A program made the position numbers and the translations under genes. From Nicotiana tabacum (taxonomy: Eukaryota > Streptophyta > Magnoliopsida > Solanales > Solanaceae): a stretch of 64,000 nucleotides of DNA. Positions within the stretch are counted from its first letter, which is position 1. Each line of letters starts with the position of its first letter. This document shows, piece after piece, positions 35,951 to 47,048 of the stretch. Below the pieces are notes generated by a model, which was not told where the DNA came from, made no database searches, and saw only the letters and a list, made by a program, of their open reading frames with translations. The stretch is taken from contig NC_134090.1 of the NCBI RefSeq assembly GCF_000715075.1, positions 50,041,792-50,105,791 on the forward strand, written 5' to 3'.

Positions 35951-35963
35951 TGGCATCGTTGCC
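35951..35963 (+). other. Primer-binding site of element B
   Basis: TGGCATCGTTGCC. Athila-type elements have TGGCGCCGTTGCC here, proposed to pair with tRNA-Asp. The difference lies at the CpG. It is five bases after the LTR. Confidence 0.75.
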
Positions 35964-36088
35964 AGGGAATTAACGGTGTTATCAATTACAATTGAAAGAA
36001 ATACAAAAATTCTTAGTGTAGTCAGTTTTCTCTACACCCAATCTATACACTGAAATTTTAACATTTGTTGACTTGGTTGTACAGGTGC

Positions 36089-37925
36089 ATGCCTAGAAAC
36101 TCATCAAGAACTGGTGAAGTATTTGAAGCATTATCAGATCTCGAGAGAGTTTTCAAAGCCTTGAATCGGGCCAACCGAAAAAACAAACAACTGAACAATT
36201 CGAACCAGACATGGGGGATCATGAAGTAGACCCAGTTGTACCAATAGCGCCAGTGGCACCTCTTGTGCCAGAGGCTTCTCTCTATGACTGGACACAACCC
36301 ACAACTGAAAATCTGGCCACAACGATTGTAGTCCCACAGATACAGGCTGAATCATTCCAAATCATGAATAACATGTTGCAGTTGTTGCAAAACAAGGGAC
36401 TATATTCGGGGTCACAAATCGAAGATCCTCAACAGCAGTTGAAGAATTTTCTATCAATCTGCAAAACCCAAAGGCAGCCCAACGTAACTCCGGAAGCAAT
36501 CAAGTTGTTATTGTTTCCATTCTCAGTGACAGGAGCTGCCCAGACCTGGCTAAACTCACTCCCCATTAATTCCATAATAACTTGGGAGGTGTTTGTCAAG
36601 CAATTCGTGAATAAGTTCCACCCACCCAACAATATTGCTCAACAAATTGATGAAATTTTGAGTTTCAAACAGAGACCAATGGAGACACTAAATGAAACAT
36701 GGGAATGATTCAAAGGGATGTTGGTTATATGTCCGCACCACGGTATTCCAAATCTGATGTTGGGGTAGCGGTTTTACATGGGATTGTCAGATAGAATGAA
36801 AAACATTGTTGATGCTTCAGCTGGTGGAGCATTTTTGAGCAAACCATGGAGAGAAGGCCAGAGTCTGCTTGACAAGATGGCACAAAATTCGGGATGGACA
36901 ACCAGGAATGCACCTATCACTCCAGTGGTTCACTCAGTGCCCTTAGATCCATCCAACTCTATGGCTGAAAATATGGCCACCTTATTGACACAGATGAGTA
37001 TACTCACTAAAAAGGTGGAAGAGTCAGGGCAGAAGCAGCAGGTACACATCGTAGATACTACCAATGGGGGCTTGTGCAATCTTGCATTATTCAGCCAATT
37101 GGTAGCCAGTGGAATGCAGAATATGATCATCATCATTACCCTGAAGACATGAACTATGTTTCTAATTATGGAGGCTAGAGACAGGGTGGTCAGAATTGGG
37201 GCCAGCAAAATCAGTCGTACAGGCCAGTCCAGCCACAGTTCAATAATGGGAACATGGGAGGTATGAGACCTCCTAACAATATGGAACCTTACCCAAGGTC
37301 ACAAGGATATAACAATCAAAATCAGCAGTAGGGGTATCACCGTCCTCAGCAGCAGCATGGTGGACGACAGGAAAATGGGTTTGCTAGACTTGAGGCAATG
37401 ATGCAGTAGGTTATTGGGTCTAATGCAAAAATTAGTGAAAGAGTAGATGCACATGATTCAGCTATCAAGAATATTGAAGTGCAGATGGGCCAAATTTCGA
37501 TGTCTCTAAACAATCGTCCTCATGGGACATTACCTGCAGACACTCAAATAAACCCAAAAGATCAAGGCCCGAAGCAGTTGATGGCAGTGAGTCTACGGAA
37601 TGGCAGAGATTTAGAGGTGGAGCAAGAGAGGGCTCGAGAAAGCAGAAAGGCTAAGACACTCATACTAGTGCCCATTGAGCTAGATGAGTCAACGAAACTG
37701 ACAGAGGTGACAGTCCAGCCTGCCCAGGAAGTACATAACATTCAAATTGAGACTGATAAAGAAGCTAAGACAGCCCAGGAACAGGTAGTTAAGGTGAAAG
37801 CTGATAAAGAGCAGTCCCAAATCGTTGGGAAGAAGAGACCTCCCGCACCATTCCCTCAGAGGCTGGCTAAGTACCAAAAAGAGGAGCAATACAAGAAATT
37901 CTTGGAGATGCTGAAACAAATCTAG
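36089..37925 (+). pseudogene. Element B gag, broken
   Basis: A first short frame starts at ATG 36089 (MPRNSSRTGEVFEAL) and ends at TAG 36227-36229. The capsid-like part runs from 36211 with PFSVTGAAQTWLNSLP, WEVFVKQFVNKFHPP and ILSFKQRPMETLNETWE, the pattern of Athila gag. Stops at 36706-36708 (TGA) and 36766-36768 (TAG) interrupt the same frame, which continues to 37152. A Gln/Asn-rich region (37150-37400) follows, and a basic part from 37479 ends at 37925 (KRPPAPFPQRLAKYQKEEQY). Most stops match Arg or Gln codons altered by C to T. Confidence 0.87.
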
Positions 37926-38783
37926 GTAAACATTCCATTGATAGATGCTTTGAAAGAGATGCCCGGGTATGCAAAAATGATGAAGTACTTAATGTCCCGA
38001 AAATTTGATTTCCATGACTTGGCCACGGTGACTCTTACTCAGACATGTAGTGCAGTGGTGACTAGACCAATTGCGGAGAAGCTATCTGACCTAGGGAGCT
38101 TTACAATTCCCTGCACTATTGGTAATTTTGCTTTCGCTAAGGCACTTTGAGATCTAGGGGCCAGCATAAATCTTATGCCTCTGGCGATTTCTAACAGGTT
38201 GGGGATTGGAAGAGCTAGACCCATTTCTATGTTGTTGCAGTTGGCTGATAGGACTATAAAAAGACCCTCTGGTATCCTGGATGATGTGTTGATTCAGGTG
38301 GGGAAATTTGTGTTTCCTGCAGATTTTGTGATCTTAGACTGCAAGGTGGATGAAGAAATTCCCATAATTTTGGGAAGGCCGTTCTTGGCCACTGGGAGAG
38401 CTCTCATTGATTGTGAGACTGGGGAGCTCAAGATGAGATTGAACGACGAATAGATAACATTCAATGTGCAGAAATCTATGAGGCGACCAAGTGAATTTGC
38501 CAACTGCTCTCTTATTGATGTCGTGGATGTGATTGTCGAAACTTATGATGAGATGCTGACTATTGAGGACCCTCTTGCTGCATGTCTGATGAATTTAGAT
38601 GAGATGAATGGAGAAGAACTGGCAGAATGGGTGTTGGCACTAGAGGGAAGAGGGTTCTGGGACAGAACTCTTGAATTTGAGCCTTTGCACTTAGAAAAAA
38701 GAGAAACTCCTTCAGCCAAGCCATCCATCGAAGAACCCCCCAAAGCTGGAGTTGAAGCCACTGCCCGCCCATCTCAAGTATGA
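37926..38783 (+). pseudogene. Element B aspartic protease
   Basis: Athila-type protease. [18 protein letters not shown] leads into the domain and [10 protein letters not shown] (active site) lies near 38152-38181, directly after a TGA at 38148-38150 in place of a Cys codon. [40 protein letters not shown] and a stop at 38451-38453 follow. The linker to RT (38466-38783) has acidic and Pro-rich stretches. Confidence 0.86.
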
Positions 38784-40310
38784 GTTCCTTGGACCTGACT
38801 CCACATTACCTGTTATTATCTCATCTAGTTTGTTAGATGTGCAGGCACAACAACTCTTACAGGTACTCAAGGAGTGTAAGACTGTCATTGGGTGGACCAT
38901 GGCAGACATAAAGGGGATTAGCCCCGCCTACTGTATGCATAAAATTCTGCTGGAAGAGGGCCATAAACTTTCCAGGGAACACCAAAGAAGGCTGAACTTA
39001 AACATGAAGGAAGTGGTGAAGAAAGAAGTGATAAAGTGGTTAGATGTGGGAATCATTTTCCCAATCTCTGACAGCAGCTGGGTTAGCCCGGTGCAATGTG
39101 TGACTAAGAAGGGTGGCATAACGGTGATCAAAAATGATAACAATGAATTGATTTCAACAAGAACTGTCACGGGCTGGAGAATTTGCATGGACTACAGAAA
39201 GTTAAATCTAGCCACCCGGAAAGACCACTTCCCACTTCCCTTCATTGATCAGATGTTAGACAGATTGGCAGGGAGGTCACACTTCTATTTTCTAGATGGG
39301 TACTCAGGGTACAATCAAATCTCCATTGCACTAGAGGACAGAGAGAATACCTCCTTCACTTGCCCATATGGCATTTATGCCTTTCGGAGGATGCCCTTTG
39401 GCCTATGCAATGCACCCGCCACATTCCAAAGGTGCATGATGGCCATATTCACTGACATGGTGGAGGACATAATGGAGGTATTCATGGATGATTTCTCGGT
39501 GGTGGGGAACTCATTTGATGAGTGCCTTATCAATCTGACTCGTGTGCTAAAACGGTGTATTGAGAATAACCTGGTTCTTAATTGGGAAAAGTGTCATTTC
39601 ATGGTACAAGAGGGCATAGTCTTGGAGCATCGGTTGTCAATCAAAGGAATTGAGGTGGGTCGTGCTAAAGTGGATGTGATAGCAAAGTTGCCCCCTCCAA
39701 CTTCAGTCAAAGCAATCAGGAGCTTCCTCGGGCATGCCGGTTTCTACCGGCGATTCATAAGAGACTTCTCAAAAATTGCTAACCCTCTATATAAGTTGTT
39801 AGAAAAAGATCACCCCTTATTGTTTTCTGATGATTGCAAGGTAGCATTCGAGGAGCTGAAAAAGAGGCTAGTCATAGCACCCATCATTGTTGCCCCCGAC
39901 TGGGAGCAACCATTCAAACTCATATGTGATGCTAGTGACTACGCAGTGGGGGTAGTGCTGGGACAGCGAAAAGACAAGATAATGCATCCAATATACTATG
40001 CCATTAGAATTCTGAGTGGAGCCCAGTTGAACTACATTATGACGGAGAAGGAGATGTTGGCGGTGGTGTTTGATTTCGACAAATTCAGATCGTACCTGAT
40101 TGGCTCTAAGGTAATTGTATACATTGATCATGACGCTCTCAGGTACTTTATTGAGAAGAAGGAATCTAAGTCGCACCTGATTCGTTGGGTGTTGCTAGTG
40201 CAAGAATTCGACCTCTAAATTCGTAACCGTAAGGGCACAGAAAACCAAGTCGCTGACCATCTATCACGACTTGAGGGAGCTGAAAACTCAGTTGAGGTTG
40301 GGGATATTCT
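38752..40310 (+). pseudogene. Element B reverse transcriptase and RNase H, longest open pol frame
   Basis: 488 codons open from 38752 to 40218. RT motifs: [67 protein letters not shown] and the catalytic block [10 protein letters not shown], which is intact. RNase [36 protein letters not shown] and [13 protein letters not shown] at 40216-40218 replaces a Gln codon, and the remaining RNase H tail (KGTENQVADHLSRLEG) runs on to about 40280. This is the best-preserved enzyme in the window, but without a whole integrase or gag the element is not autonomous. Confidence 0.92.
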
Positions 40311-40339
40311 GGAAACCTTTCCAGACGAGCAGTTGCTCG

Positions 40340-41658
40340 CTACTAGTCTTGAGTAAGTGCCATGGTTTGCAGACTTTGCAAATTACCTGGCCAGCAGTAT
40401 AGTTCCCTATGACCTTTCCTTTGTACAAAAGAAAACGTTTTATCGTGACTGCCGCATGTATTATTGGGATGAGCCTTACTTGTTTCGAATTTGTGTTGAC
40501 AATATGATCCGGAGGTGCATCCCCGCGATAGAACAATCTTCTGTTTTGCAGGCATGTCATGCATCGGCGTATGGAGGGCATTTTGGAAGAGTCAGGACAG
40601 CGGCAAAAGTGCTAGAGGCCGGTTTCTTTTGGACAATAGTGTTCAAAGATGTGCACCAATAGGTGAAGGGCTGTAATGAATGTCAGCGAACCGGGAACAT
40701 TTCCCGTCGCCATGAGATGCCCATGAACCCGATTCAAGAGGTGGAAGTGTTTGATGTATGGGGGATCGACTTCATGGGACCCTTCGTCAGCTCCTTTGGC
40801 AATAAGTACATACTTGTTGCTGTAGATTATGTGTCCAAATGGGTAGAAGCTGCAGTATTTCCCACTAATGATGCAAGAGTAGTGGTGGAGTTTTTGAAGA
40901 AGAATATATTCACCAGACCCCGAGAGCGATTATCAGTGACGGAGGCACCCACTTCTATAATAGAGCCTTTGAGAAGTTGCTAGCAAAGTATGATGTGCGT
41001 CACAAGGTGGCAACACCATATCATCCGCAGACAAGTGGACAGGTGGAAGTGTTTAATAGAGAGATAAAGAGTGTATTGACCAAGACAGTGAACGCCACAA
41101 GAACTGATTGGGTGAAAAAGTTAGATGATGCACTCTGGGCTTATAAAACTACTTTTAAAACACCAATTGGTATGTCACCATATAAATTGGTGTTCGGGAA
41201 GGCCTGCCACTTGCCAGTGGAACTTGAACATAAAGCTTGGTGGGCACTAAAGTAGCTGAACCTAGACATTGAGGTTGCGGGAACAATGAGAATCACTGAA
41301 TTGCATGAGCCTGACGAGTTCTGACATCTTGCTTTTGAGAGCACAAGGTTGTACAAGGAAAGAATGAAGAAGTTGCATGACCAGAACATTGTTGAGCGAG
41401 ATTTCAAACCCGGGGACATGGTATTGCTCTATAACTCAAGATTACGGATGTTCCCTGGTAAGCTTAAGTCACGATAGTCTGGTCCATTTCGAGTGGTTGA
41501 AGTATTCCCTTCAGGGGTTGTAGAGATTGCCTCAAAGAAAGACTCTCATAGGTTTAGAGTCAATGGGTAGAGATTGAAGCTATACATAGGCATAAATGAA
41601 CCAAAGGAAGTGTCAGAGACCCACCTAACGGAACCTCAGAGGTCGAGCCAGACTTAAA
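40340..41658 (+). pseudogene. Element B integrase, broken
   Basis: Zinc-binding part (CHASAYGGHFGRVRTAAKVL, TAG at 40660-40662, then [11 protein letters not shown]), DDE core with first Asp in WGIDFMGPF and third block in [18 protein letters not shown]. The second Asp (SDGGTHF) lies in a shifted frame near 40935-40960. The C-terminal part has [20 protein letters not shown], which is characteristic of Athila integrase. Several further stops occur (41252-41254, about 41321, 41475, 41568). Confidence 0.88.
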
Positions 41659-42229
41659 TGCGCTTGTCTGTGTCGTGTTGCGACGTTAAATCAGGCACTG
41701 CATGGGAGGCAACCCATTGAATTGTTGTAGTCGTCGTGCCATGACATTAACTAAGGCGTTGGTTGAGAGGCAACCCAACGATAGTAGTAGTTGTTAATTG
41801 TGAGTGCTAACCAATGCAGGTGACAATGGGCGGGTGATAAGGCCATCGGAAGTGGTAAGAACGGGTGAAAAACATAAATAAATAAAAAAATCGCCGAGGA
41901 GCGCGCCCGCGCTAGTGGCCACGCATACGGGCAAGTATTCTGCCTGGGTTCAAAAACATTAGTGCGCCCGCGCTACTAGACGCACTACTACAGCGATCAC
42001 GCTAGTGGCCACGCATATTGCATTGTGTTATGCCTGGGTTAGCGCGGCCGCGCTACGACCGCGCTAGTTCTGCCTGTTTATTTACTCTTTGTGTCTTTTT
42101 TTATTTAATTTTTTGTATGTTAATTTTTTTTAGTAGCCTAAATTACCCCCCCCCCCCCCCCCCGGTCTAATAACCCCCCCCCCCCCTCTTTAATCCCAAA
42201 CCCACCGCCCAAATCAAACAAAATCAGAA
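41659..42229 (+). other. Element B spacer between integrase and extra ORF
   Basis: Non-coding. Two copies of gagaGGCAACCCA-type text at about 41703 and 41768, then GC-rich motifs (41895-42070) that resemble those in the B LTR, and two pure C runs: 18 C at 42146-42163 and 13 C at 42174-42186. Confidence 0.6.
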
Positions 42230-42756
42230 AACCCTCCCCAACCCCTTCTCCTCAGCGCTTTTTTTCTCCTTCAACTCCCCTCTTCAACAAATTTCCATTT
42301 TTTTTCAATTTTCCCCAAGTCTCAAGCCACATTCCCCTTTACCTTTCTTCTCTGCTCCCCACCCATTATCACTACAAGTATGAATCCCTTGTTCTATTTT
42401 GCCCTATTCTTTTTCTATTTTTTTCAAAATTTCGTTTGTTTTTAGTGTGCATTTAGGTAGTTGTTTTTCTTTGTTTTTGAGTAGTAGAATTGGTAAAATA
42501 TGTTGTAGTGTTTGTGGGTGGTGAGATTGGTGGGGTGTCATTTCACTTGGTTTGTGATTTTGGAAGACATTGTGGTGGGTTGATGTTGTAAAATGCTTGA
42601 AATGGGTTGTGAGTGCCTAATGACCACAAGGTGTTTGTGGAAAGGCCTCAGTGAACGTAATTATGTAGTTGTGACCACTTATGCGTGTGAAGTCTGAGTA
42701 ACCGCATTGCGTCACAATTTTGTGTTGGGCTGTATTAATGTGCTCCCATTTTTCAG
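42230..42756 (+). promoter_or_regulatory. Apparent CT-rich leader and leader intron before the extra ORF
   Basis: 42230-42377 is strongly C/T-rich (ctcctt, caactcccc, cttctctgctccccaccc), like plant 5' leaders. CAA|GTATGA at 42378 looks like a donor, and a T-rich stretch ends in TTTTTCAG at 42749-42756, which looks like an acceptor. The next bases are GTACC and ATGGCT, a good plant start context. I infer either an internal transcription unit or a splice acceptor used by the genomic RNA. No transcript evidence is available here. Confidence 0.45.
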
Positions 42757-42761
42757 GTACC

Positions 42762-43680
42762 ATGGCTCCATCTCGGAAACACCGCGCCACAGATGCTTCT
42801 TCTAGCAGCCAAGCTGGCTCGTCCAAGACGCGCGGGGCAGCCACTGCATGCCCCTTTGATAATAACATATTTACTTCGCCAAGGCTCAGGACCGCTTTGC
42901 GGATAAGGCCTCTAAAAAGCTGATTCCAGAAAAGGGTATTGATATAGGATCGGTCCAGCTACACTACCCTCACATGTACACTGAGCTGGTGAGGCGGGGG
43001 TTGCAAACTTTCATTAACGAGCCGAGCGAGGGCAATGTAATGGTTGTTAGAAAGTTTTACACCAATGTGAAGCAGCATGACATTGGCATAGTCACAGTGC
43101 GCCGAAAGGCGGTGAATGCCTATGTTGAGGATATACGGACGACCTACTAGATGCCCCCTCTTGTGGACCATTATGATGACTATTATGAGGGGTATGGCCG
43201 AGGACACACACAGTGGGAGAGGTTCTTTGAAACGATCTGTGTACCCGGGAAGGAGGTGATTTGGATGAAGTATGGTGAGAAATTTCACTCCTCGGCACTA
43301 ACCTTTGAAGGGAAGTGCTGGTTGTATATTATCAACAATAGTCTGATCCCGTCCCTCAACACAATGGAAGTGAATGGCCCCCGTCTAGCCTCGATTTGGT
43401 GCTTCATCAATGGTCACAACTTCAACGTGGCCAAAGTGATCCATCAGGAGATGTTCATCCGTTGTCCAGTCAAAAGTTATGGATTCTTTTTCCCTTCTTT
43501 GGTCACTAACCTTTGCAGGCAAGCTCGGGTGCCGGAGAATCCGGTGGTGGATGGGTTGGTGCTAAAAGACCACAAGTTCCAGGCAGACAAGGTAATCACG
43601 GGTAAGTAGCCGGCGGCAGTAGGTGGGGACGATAGTAGTGGCTCTAATGACTCGGAGGATGAGGAGGCTGGGTAGGAGGA
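42762..43680 (+). pseudogene. Extra 3' ORF of element B (Athila env-like position, putative plant transposon protein family)
   Basis: Starts ATGGCTCCATCTCGG (MAPSRKHRA, Ser-rich N-terminus). A frameshift near 42870 separates the start from the rest (FADKASKKLIPEKG, ELVRRGLQTFINEP, NVMVVRKFYTNV). TAG at 43148-43150 is followed by an open part to 43608 (FHSSALTFEGKCWLYIINNS, GFFFPSLVTNLCRQARVPE) and an acidic tail. It sits where Athila elements carry the ORF often called env-like, and resembles the family annotated as putative plant transposon protein. I see no signal peptide or transmembrane segment, so an envelope role is not supported by this copy. Confidence 0.75.
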
Positions 43681-43692
43681 CGTGTGGGGTGT

Positions 43693-44987
43693 TGATAATA
43701 GGCTAGATGTATGTAATTTGGCGATTGTTTATGCCCCAGCTAGATTATGTTTCACTGTGATAATATAGTTAAATGATGATAAATTGGCTCTAATTGTGAA
43801 TTTCACACGTTGCAGGAGTGAGTAGCATGTATGAGGACTTAAAACGGTGATTGGAGCTAAATTGAAGCAAGAAAAGCCCTTAGGAGCTGAGTACGTGGGA
43901 AGACGAGAAAAAGAAGAGAGGAAATGAAGACCTGGACTAGCGCAGCCACTAGCGCGACCGCGCTAGCCCAGATGGTCGAGGCAGAATGATAGGGCATATG
44001 CGTGGTCACTAGCACATCCATTAGCGCGACCGCGCTAGCCCAGTTCCAGAAAAATAAATTTTAGGGGTAAAATTGGAAGTTTGGGGGCAAATCCACTTAA
44101 CCTATAGAAGGTCTAGCTCGCCCAAGAGATAATTATCAAGGTTTTCATAGCTTAGTTCAAGGCAAGGAGAGGCAATGAGGATAATTCAACATCGAGTTCT
44201 TCCTTTCTTCCTTTTATTTTTACGATTTGTGATGAATTTCAACGTTGTTATGATGAACCCTAGTATGAGTAGCTAAATATTTAGTCTAAGGTTTTGATGG
44301 AACCTATTGAAGAATGAACTTCTTGTTATGCTAATATAGTTTGTTTGGTTTAATCTCTATTTATTTAACTACGTTCTTGTTGTAGTTAATTGATAGGATC
44401 CTCAATTAGCTGTGCCTATTTAGTGTGCATAACTCGGGAAAGAGTGCATATTTAGGTAATTGTTGAACAACATCACTCCCAAAGATATGAGGGATCAGTA
44501 ACTGAGGGTTTAAAGGCGGGATTAGGGATAACGAAGCCTTGGGTGCAGTCTAAAGTGAGCTGTAACAAACAAAGCCAGCTAGCGTATCTCGGGAGAGTGC
44601 GTCTAATAAATTATTATGATTACTCGGGAGAGAATTACGGTAATAAGAGTGTTCATGATTGGTAGAGACAATTAGGCAAATCTATGTGAACCATAACCGA
44701 AAGGGATTCCATCAATAGGGTAAATCATAACCTTAGAACTTTCTCTTAATTGTTTACAACTTAATCATAGTTAGTTTTCAGTTGCTTATCTACATTCATT
44801 CTTAGTTAGTAGAAACATCTTCAATTGTTATTCAGAACGTTTGGGAAGTTGATTCCATAGAATTTAGTAAGTATAACGAGAGTAATTGATAGGTTAATTC
44901 CTTGTGGGTTCGACTCTGGGCTAAATACTCATATTATATTTGCAATGTCCGCGTGTCCTTTTTATAAGGCATAGTTGGGCGTGATCA
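43693..44987 (+). repeat. Element B 3' LTR
   Basis: 1295 bp, TGATAATAGG...GTGATCA, near-copy of 34661-35945. Includes the same GC-rich palindromic motifs at about 43937-44040. Upstream bases 43675-43692 (aggaggacgtgtggggtg) are purine-rich and may be the polypurine tract. Confidence 0.92.
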
Positions 44988-45127
44988 TGGTCCTATATGG
45001 AGTTGAACTATTAAGTTTCTACAGGAAGAGTTGGTAATAGTATTGTTACAAAGGCGACTATTCCAAGGTTATATAGATGCTGGAGAGTTAAACATTCAAG
45101 GACGAATGTTTCTAAGGGGGGGAAGGA
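44988..45127 (+). other. Element A 3' UTR remainder and polypurine tract
   Basis: Resumes element A after B. The purine run aagggggggaagga at 45114-45127 directly precedes the 3' LTR and is the expected plus-strand primer. Confidence 0.8.
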
Positions 45128-47048
45128 TGTTACATCTCGCGTTTTTGTATGTTAAAGTTTTGTCTTCAGTTAATTGACGTAGACTCGGGGATGAGATTAT
45201 TTTGAGATTAACGTATTTATGCTATTTATAACAAGCGATAAGTAAGTGTCATGAAGGATAAAGGGTACACGAATTAAAGAAAACGGGTTTCGTTGAAGGT
45301 GGCCGATTTGGGATAAAATATGGGTTGAGCGATAATATATGATATCTATGGACTAGTACCATGCAAGGTACCATATAACCACTGTATATGATATATAAAG
45401 TATATTAAAAATAAGTAGAATTTTAAGTAATTTGAGATAATTTTATATTATGCGGATAATTGATTAATTATTGGATAATGGAACAATATTCAATTAACTA
45501 ATAAGTGGATAAAAATTAATAAATTCTACCCTCCAAAACGTGGCAGTTGGCCACAATCTAAAGCAAATGACTCCTTAGTCATTTAATAGGTGGCAACCAA
45601 GTAGCAAAATAAAGGACACTTCATTCTTATATTGGTATATCATCAGAATAGTAGTCATTTTACTACAATTAGAACTTAGGAAATGGTTTTCAAACAAAGT
45701 CCATTAAGAGAACAAACGCTGCCATTCCCAATTTCAAACAAAGTTCCATTAAGAGAATAGAACATTGCCATTATCAATTTCAAACAAAGTTCTGATTCTA
45801 AATACTTCAATAAACAACGAGAATTCTAGCAATCAAATTTCCTACAAGGTTCCAACAAGAATTTTTAAGAATCGTAGCAACATAAAATTTTGCGGGTCTA
45901 AAGGAGTACGGTGCAATCTTTTCCAAGAACATTATACGGATTTTTCCCAACTCCAAGTATGTTAAGGCTATCCCTTCTTTCTTTTGGCATGATCCCTACG
46001 GTACAAATGAAATGAGCAAAATACGCAACTTTCATAAATGACTCTATTCATAGAAATACTAGGGGTGTCTATATTCTTGATTCCCCATGTGAATTATTAT
46101 TATCTTCTGTTTATGGGTCCCAAAAAAATACGTCTTTGATAATGTTTATCCGAAAGGCATATTGATCCAGACCCCATTAGTGAAATTTTACTGGGTTGTT
46201 GTTATTGTTATTGTTATTGTAATACATGTATATTGGCTCATGACCAGATGGCATTATATACGTGTATATATGTATATTATATTTATATGGAATATGGAAA
46301 AAGGTTACGGCGTTATATACGCATCACCACATGATTAGTTGGTATATGTTGATAAAGTTGCCCACAGTGGCCGAGAGTGGCTTGATGATGTTATGTACAC
46401 CTATACTGATGCATGACACGACATTTATATGCACGTGCATGACATTATAAATGTTTCAGAATTTACAAAGTTATTCGTATTTACAGATGGATTTCTTTAT
46501 TCCATGTTTCATCTATGTATTTTACGTACCGATTTTCATGCCTTACATACTCAGTACATTTTTCGTACTAACGCCCTATTTCACGGGGCCTGATTTTCAT
46601 GCCCGCAGATGCAGGTAGGCAAGCTGACGGTCCCCCTTCTTAGGATCCTTGATCAGTGAGAGTTGGCGTGCTCTACTTGATCTAGAGTTGCTTTAGGTTT
46701 TGGTATGATATGCTTGTATATATATACATGGGTATGACATGGCTCAGTCCTGTCTTTGTACAGTTGTGTTTCCATTAGAGGTCTGTAGACAGTTATTTAT
46801 AGTTAAATAGTATGTGGCCTCGTCAGTTTTTAGTTTTGGATATATAGTTGTCTATAGCGGCCTTGCCAGCTTGCCCACTATAATCCGCACGTATATGTAT
46901 ATATGTCTTTTGGACAGCTTTTCCTCATGCATGTTATTCTCGTAATTCAGCAGATATTATTCATGTTTATATCTTAGTCGCTTGCTTAAGGGTGTTCGAC
47001 AGGTAGGACTCGGGCACTCGTCGCGGCCCATCGGTTTGGGTCGTGACA
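45128..47048 (+). repeat. Element A 3' LTR, with a SINE-like tail inside
   Basis: 1921 bp, TGTTACATCTCGC...GGTCGTGACA. Compared with the 5' LTR, the stretch at 46163-46224 is replaced by ccagaccccattagtgaaat and a tactgggttgttgttattg tail, which resembles the end of a TS-type SINE. Some 5' LTR bases are missing there. Confidence 0.9.
46163..46224 (+). mobile_element. TS-like SINE 3' end
   Basis: Resembles the insert at 15619-15656: ccagaccccattagtg, ttttactgggttgttg and a degenerate (TTG/TTA)n tail. It is absent from the other LTR of A. I do not see a clean target duplication, so the insertion may have been accompanied by a deletion. Confidence 0.55.

Larger units (their letters stand above)
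34661..44987 (+). mobile_element. Element B, Athila-like retrotransposon
   Basis: 10.3 kb, plus strand, inserted in the 3' UTR of element A. Flanks are CGGTC (34656-34660) and TGGTC (44988-44992), a 5-bp duplication with one C/T difference. LTRs begin TGATAATAGG and end with TCA. The PBS is of the type found in Athila elements. Order: gag, protease, RT/RNase H, integrase, then an extra ORF in the place of the env-like ORF of Athila. It is the youngest of the large insertions, with LTRs about 94% alike over the first 375 bases by eye. Confidence 0.92.
27627..47048 (+). mobile_element. Element A, Tekay/Del-like chromovirus with B inside
   Basis: Complete plus-strand Ty3/gypsy element with LTRs at both ends, PBS, gag, protease, RT, RNase H, integrase with a broken chromodomain, and a polypurine tract. 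The perfect duplication TGACT lies at 27622-27626 and 47049-47053. It is inserted in the protease-to-RT linker of element C and is itself split by element B after the chromodomain. Net length without B is about 9.1 kb. The LTRs differ at about one base in ten by eye over the first 300. Confidence 0.94.

Noticed and set aside
42762..43680. A working envelope gene in element B
   Set aside because: Frameshift and stop inside, and no signal peptide or membrane segment seen; the position alone does not support an envelope role.
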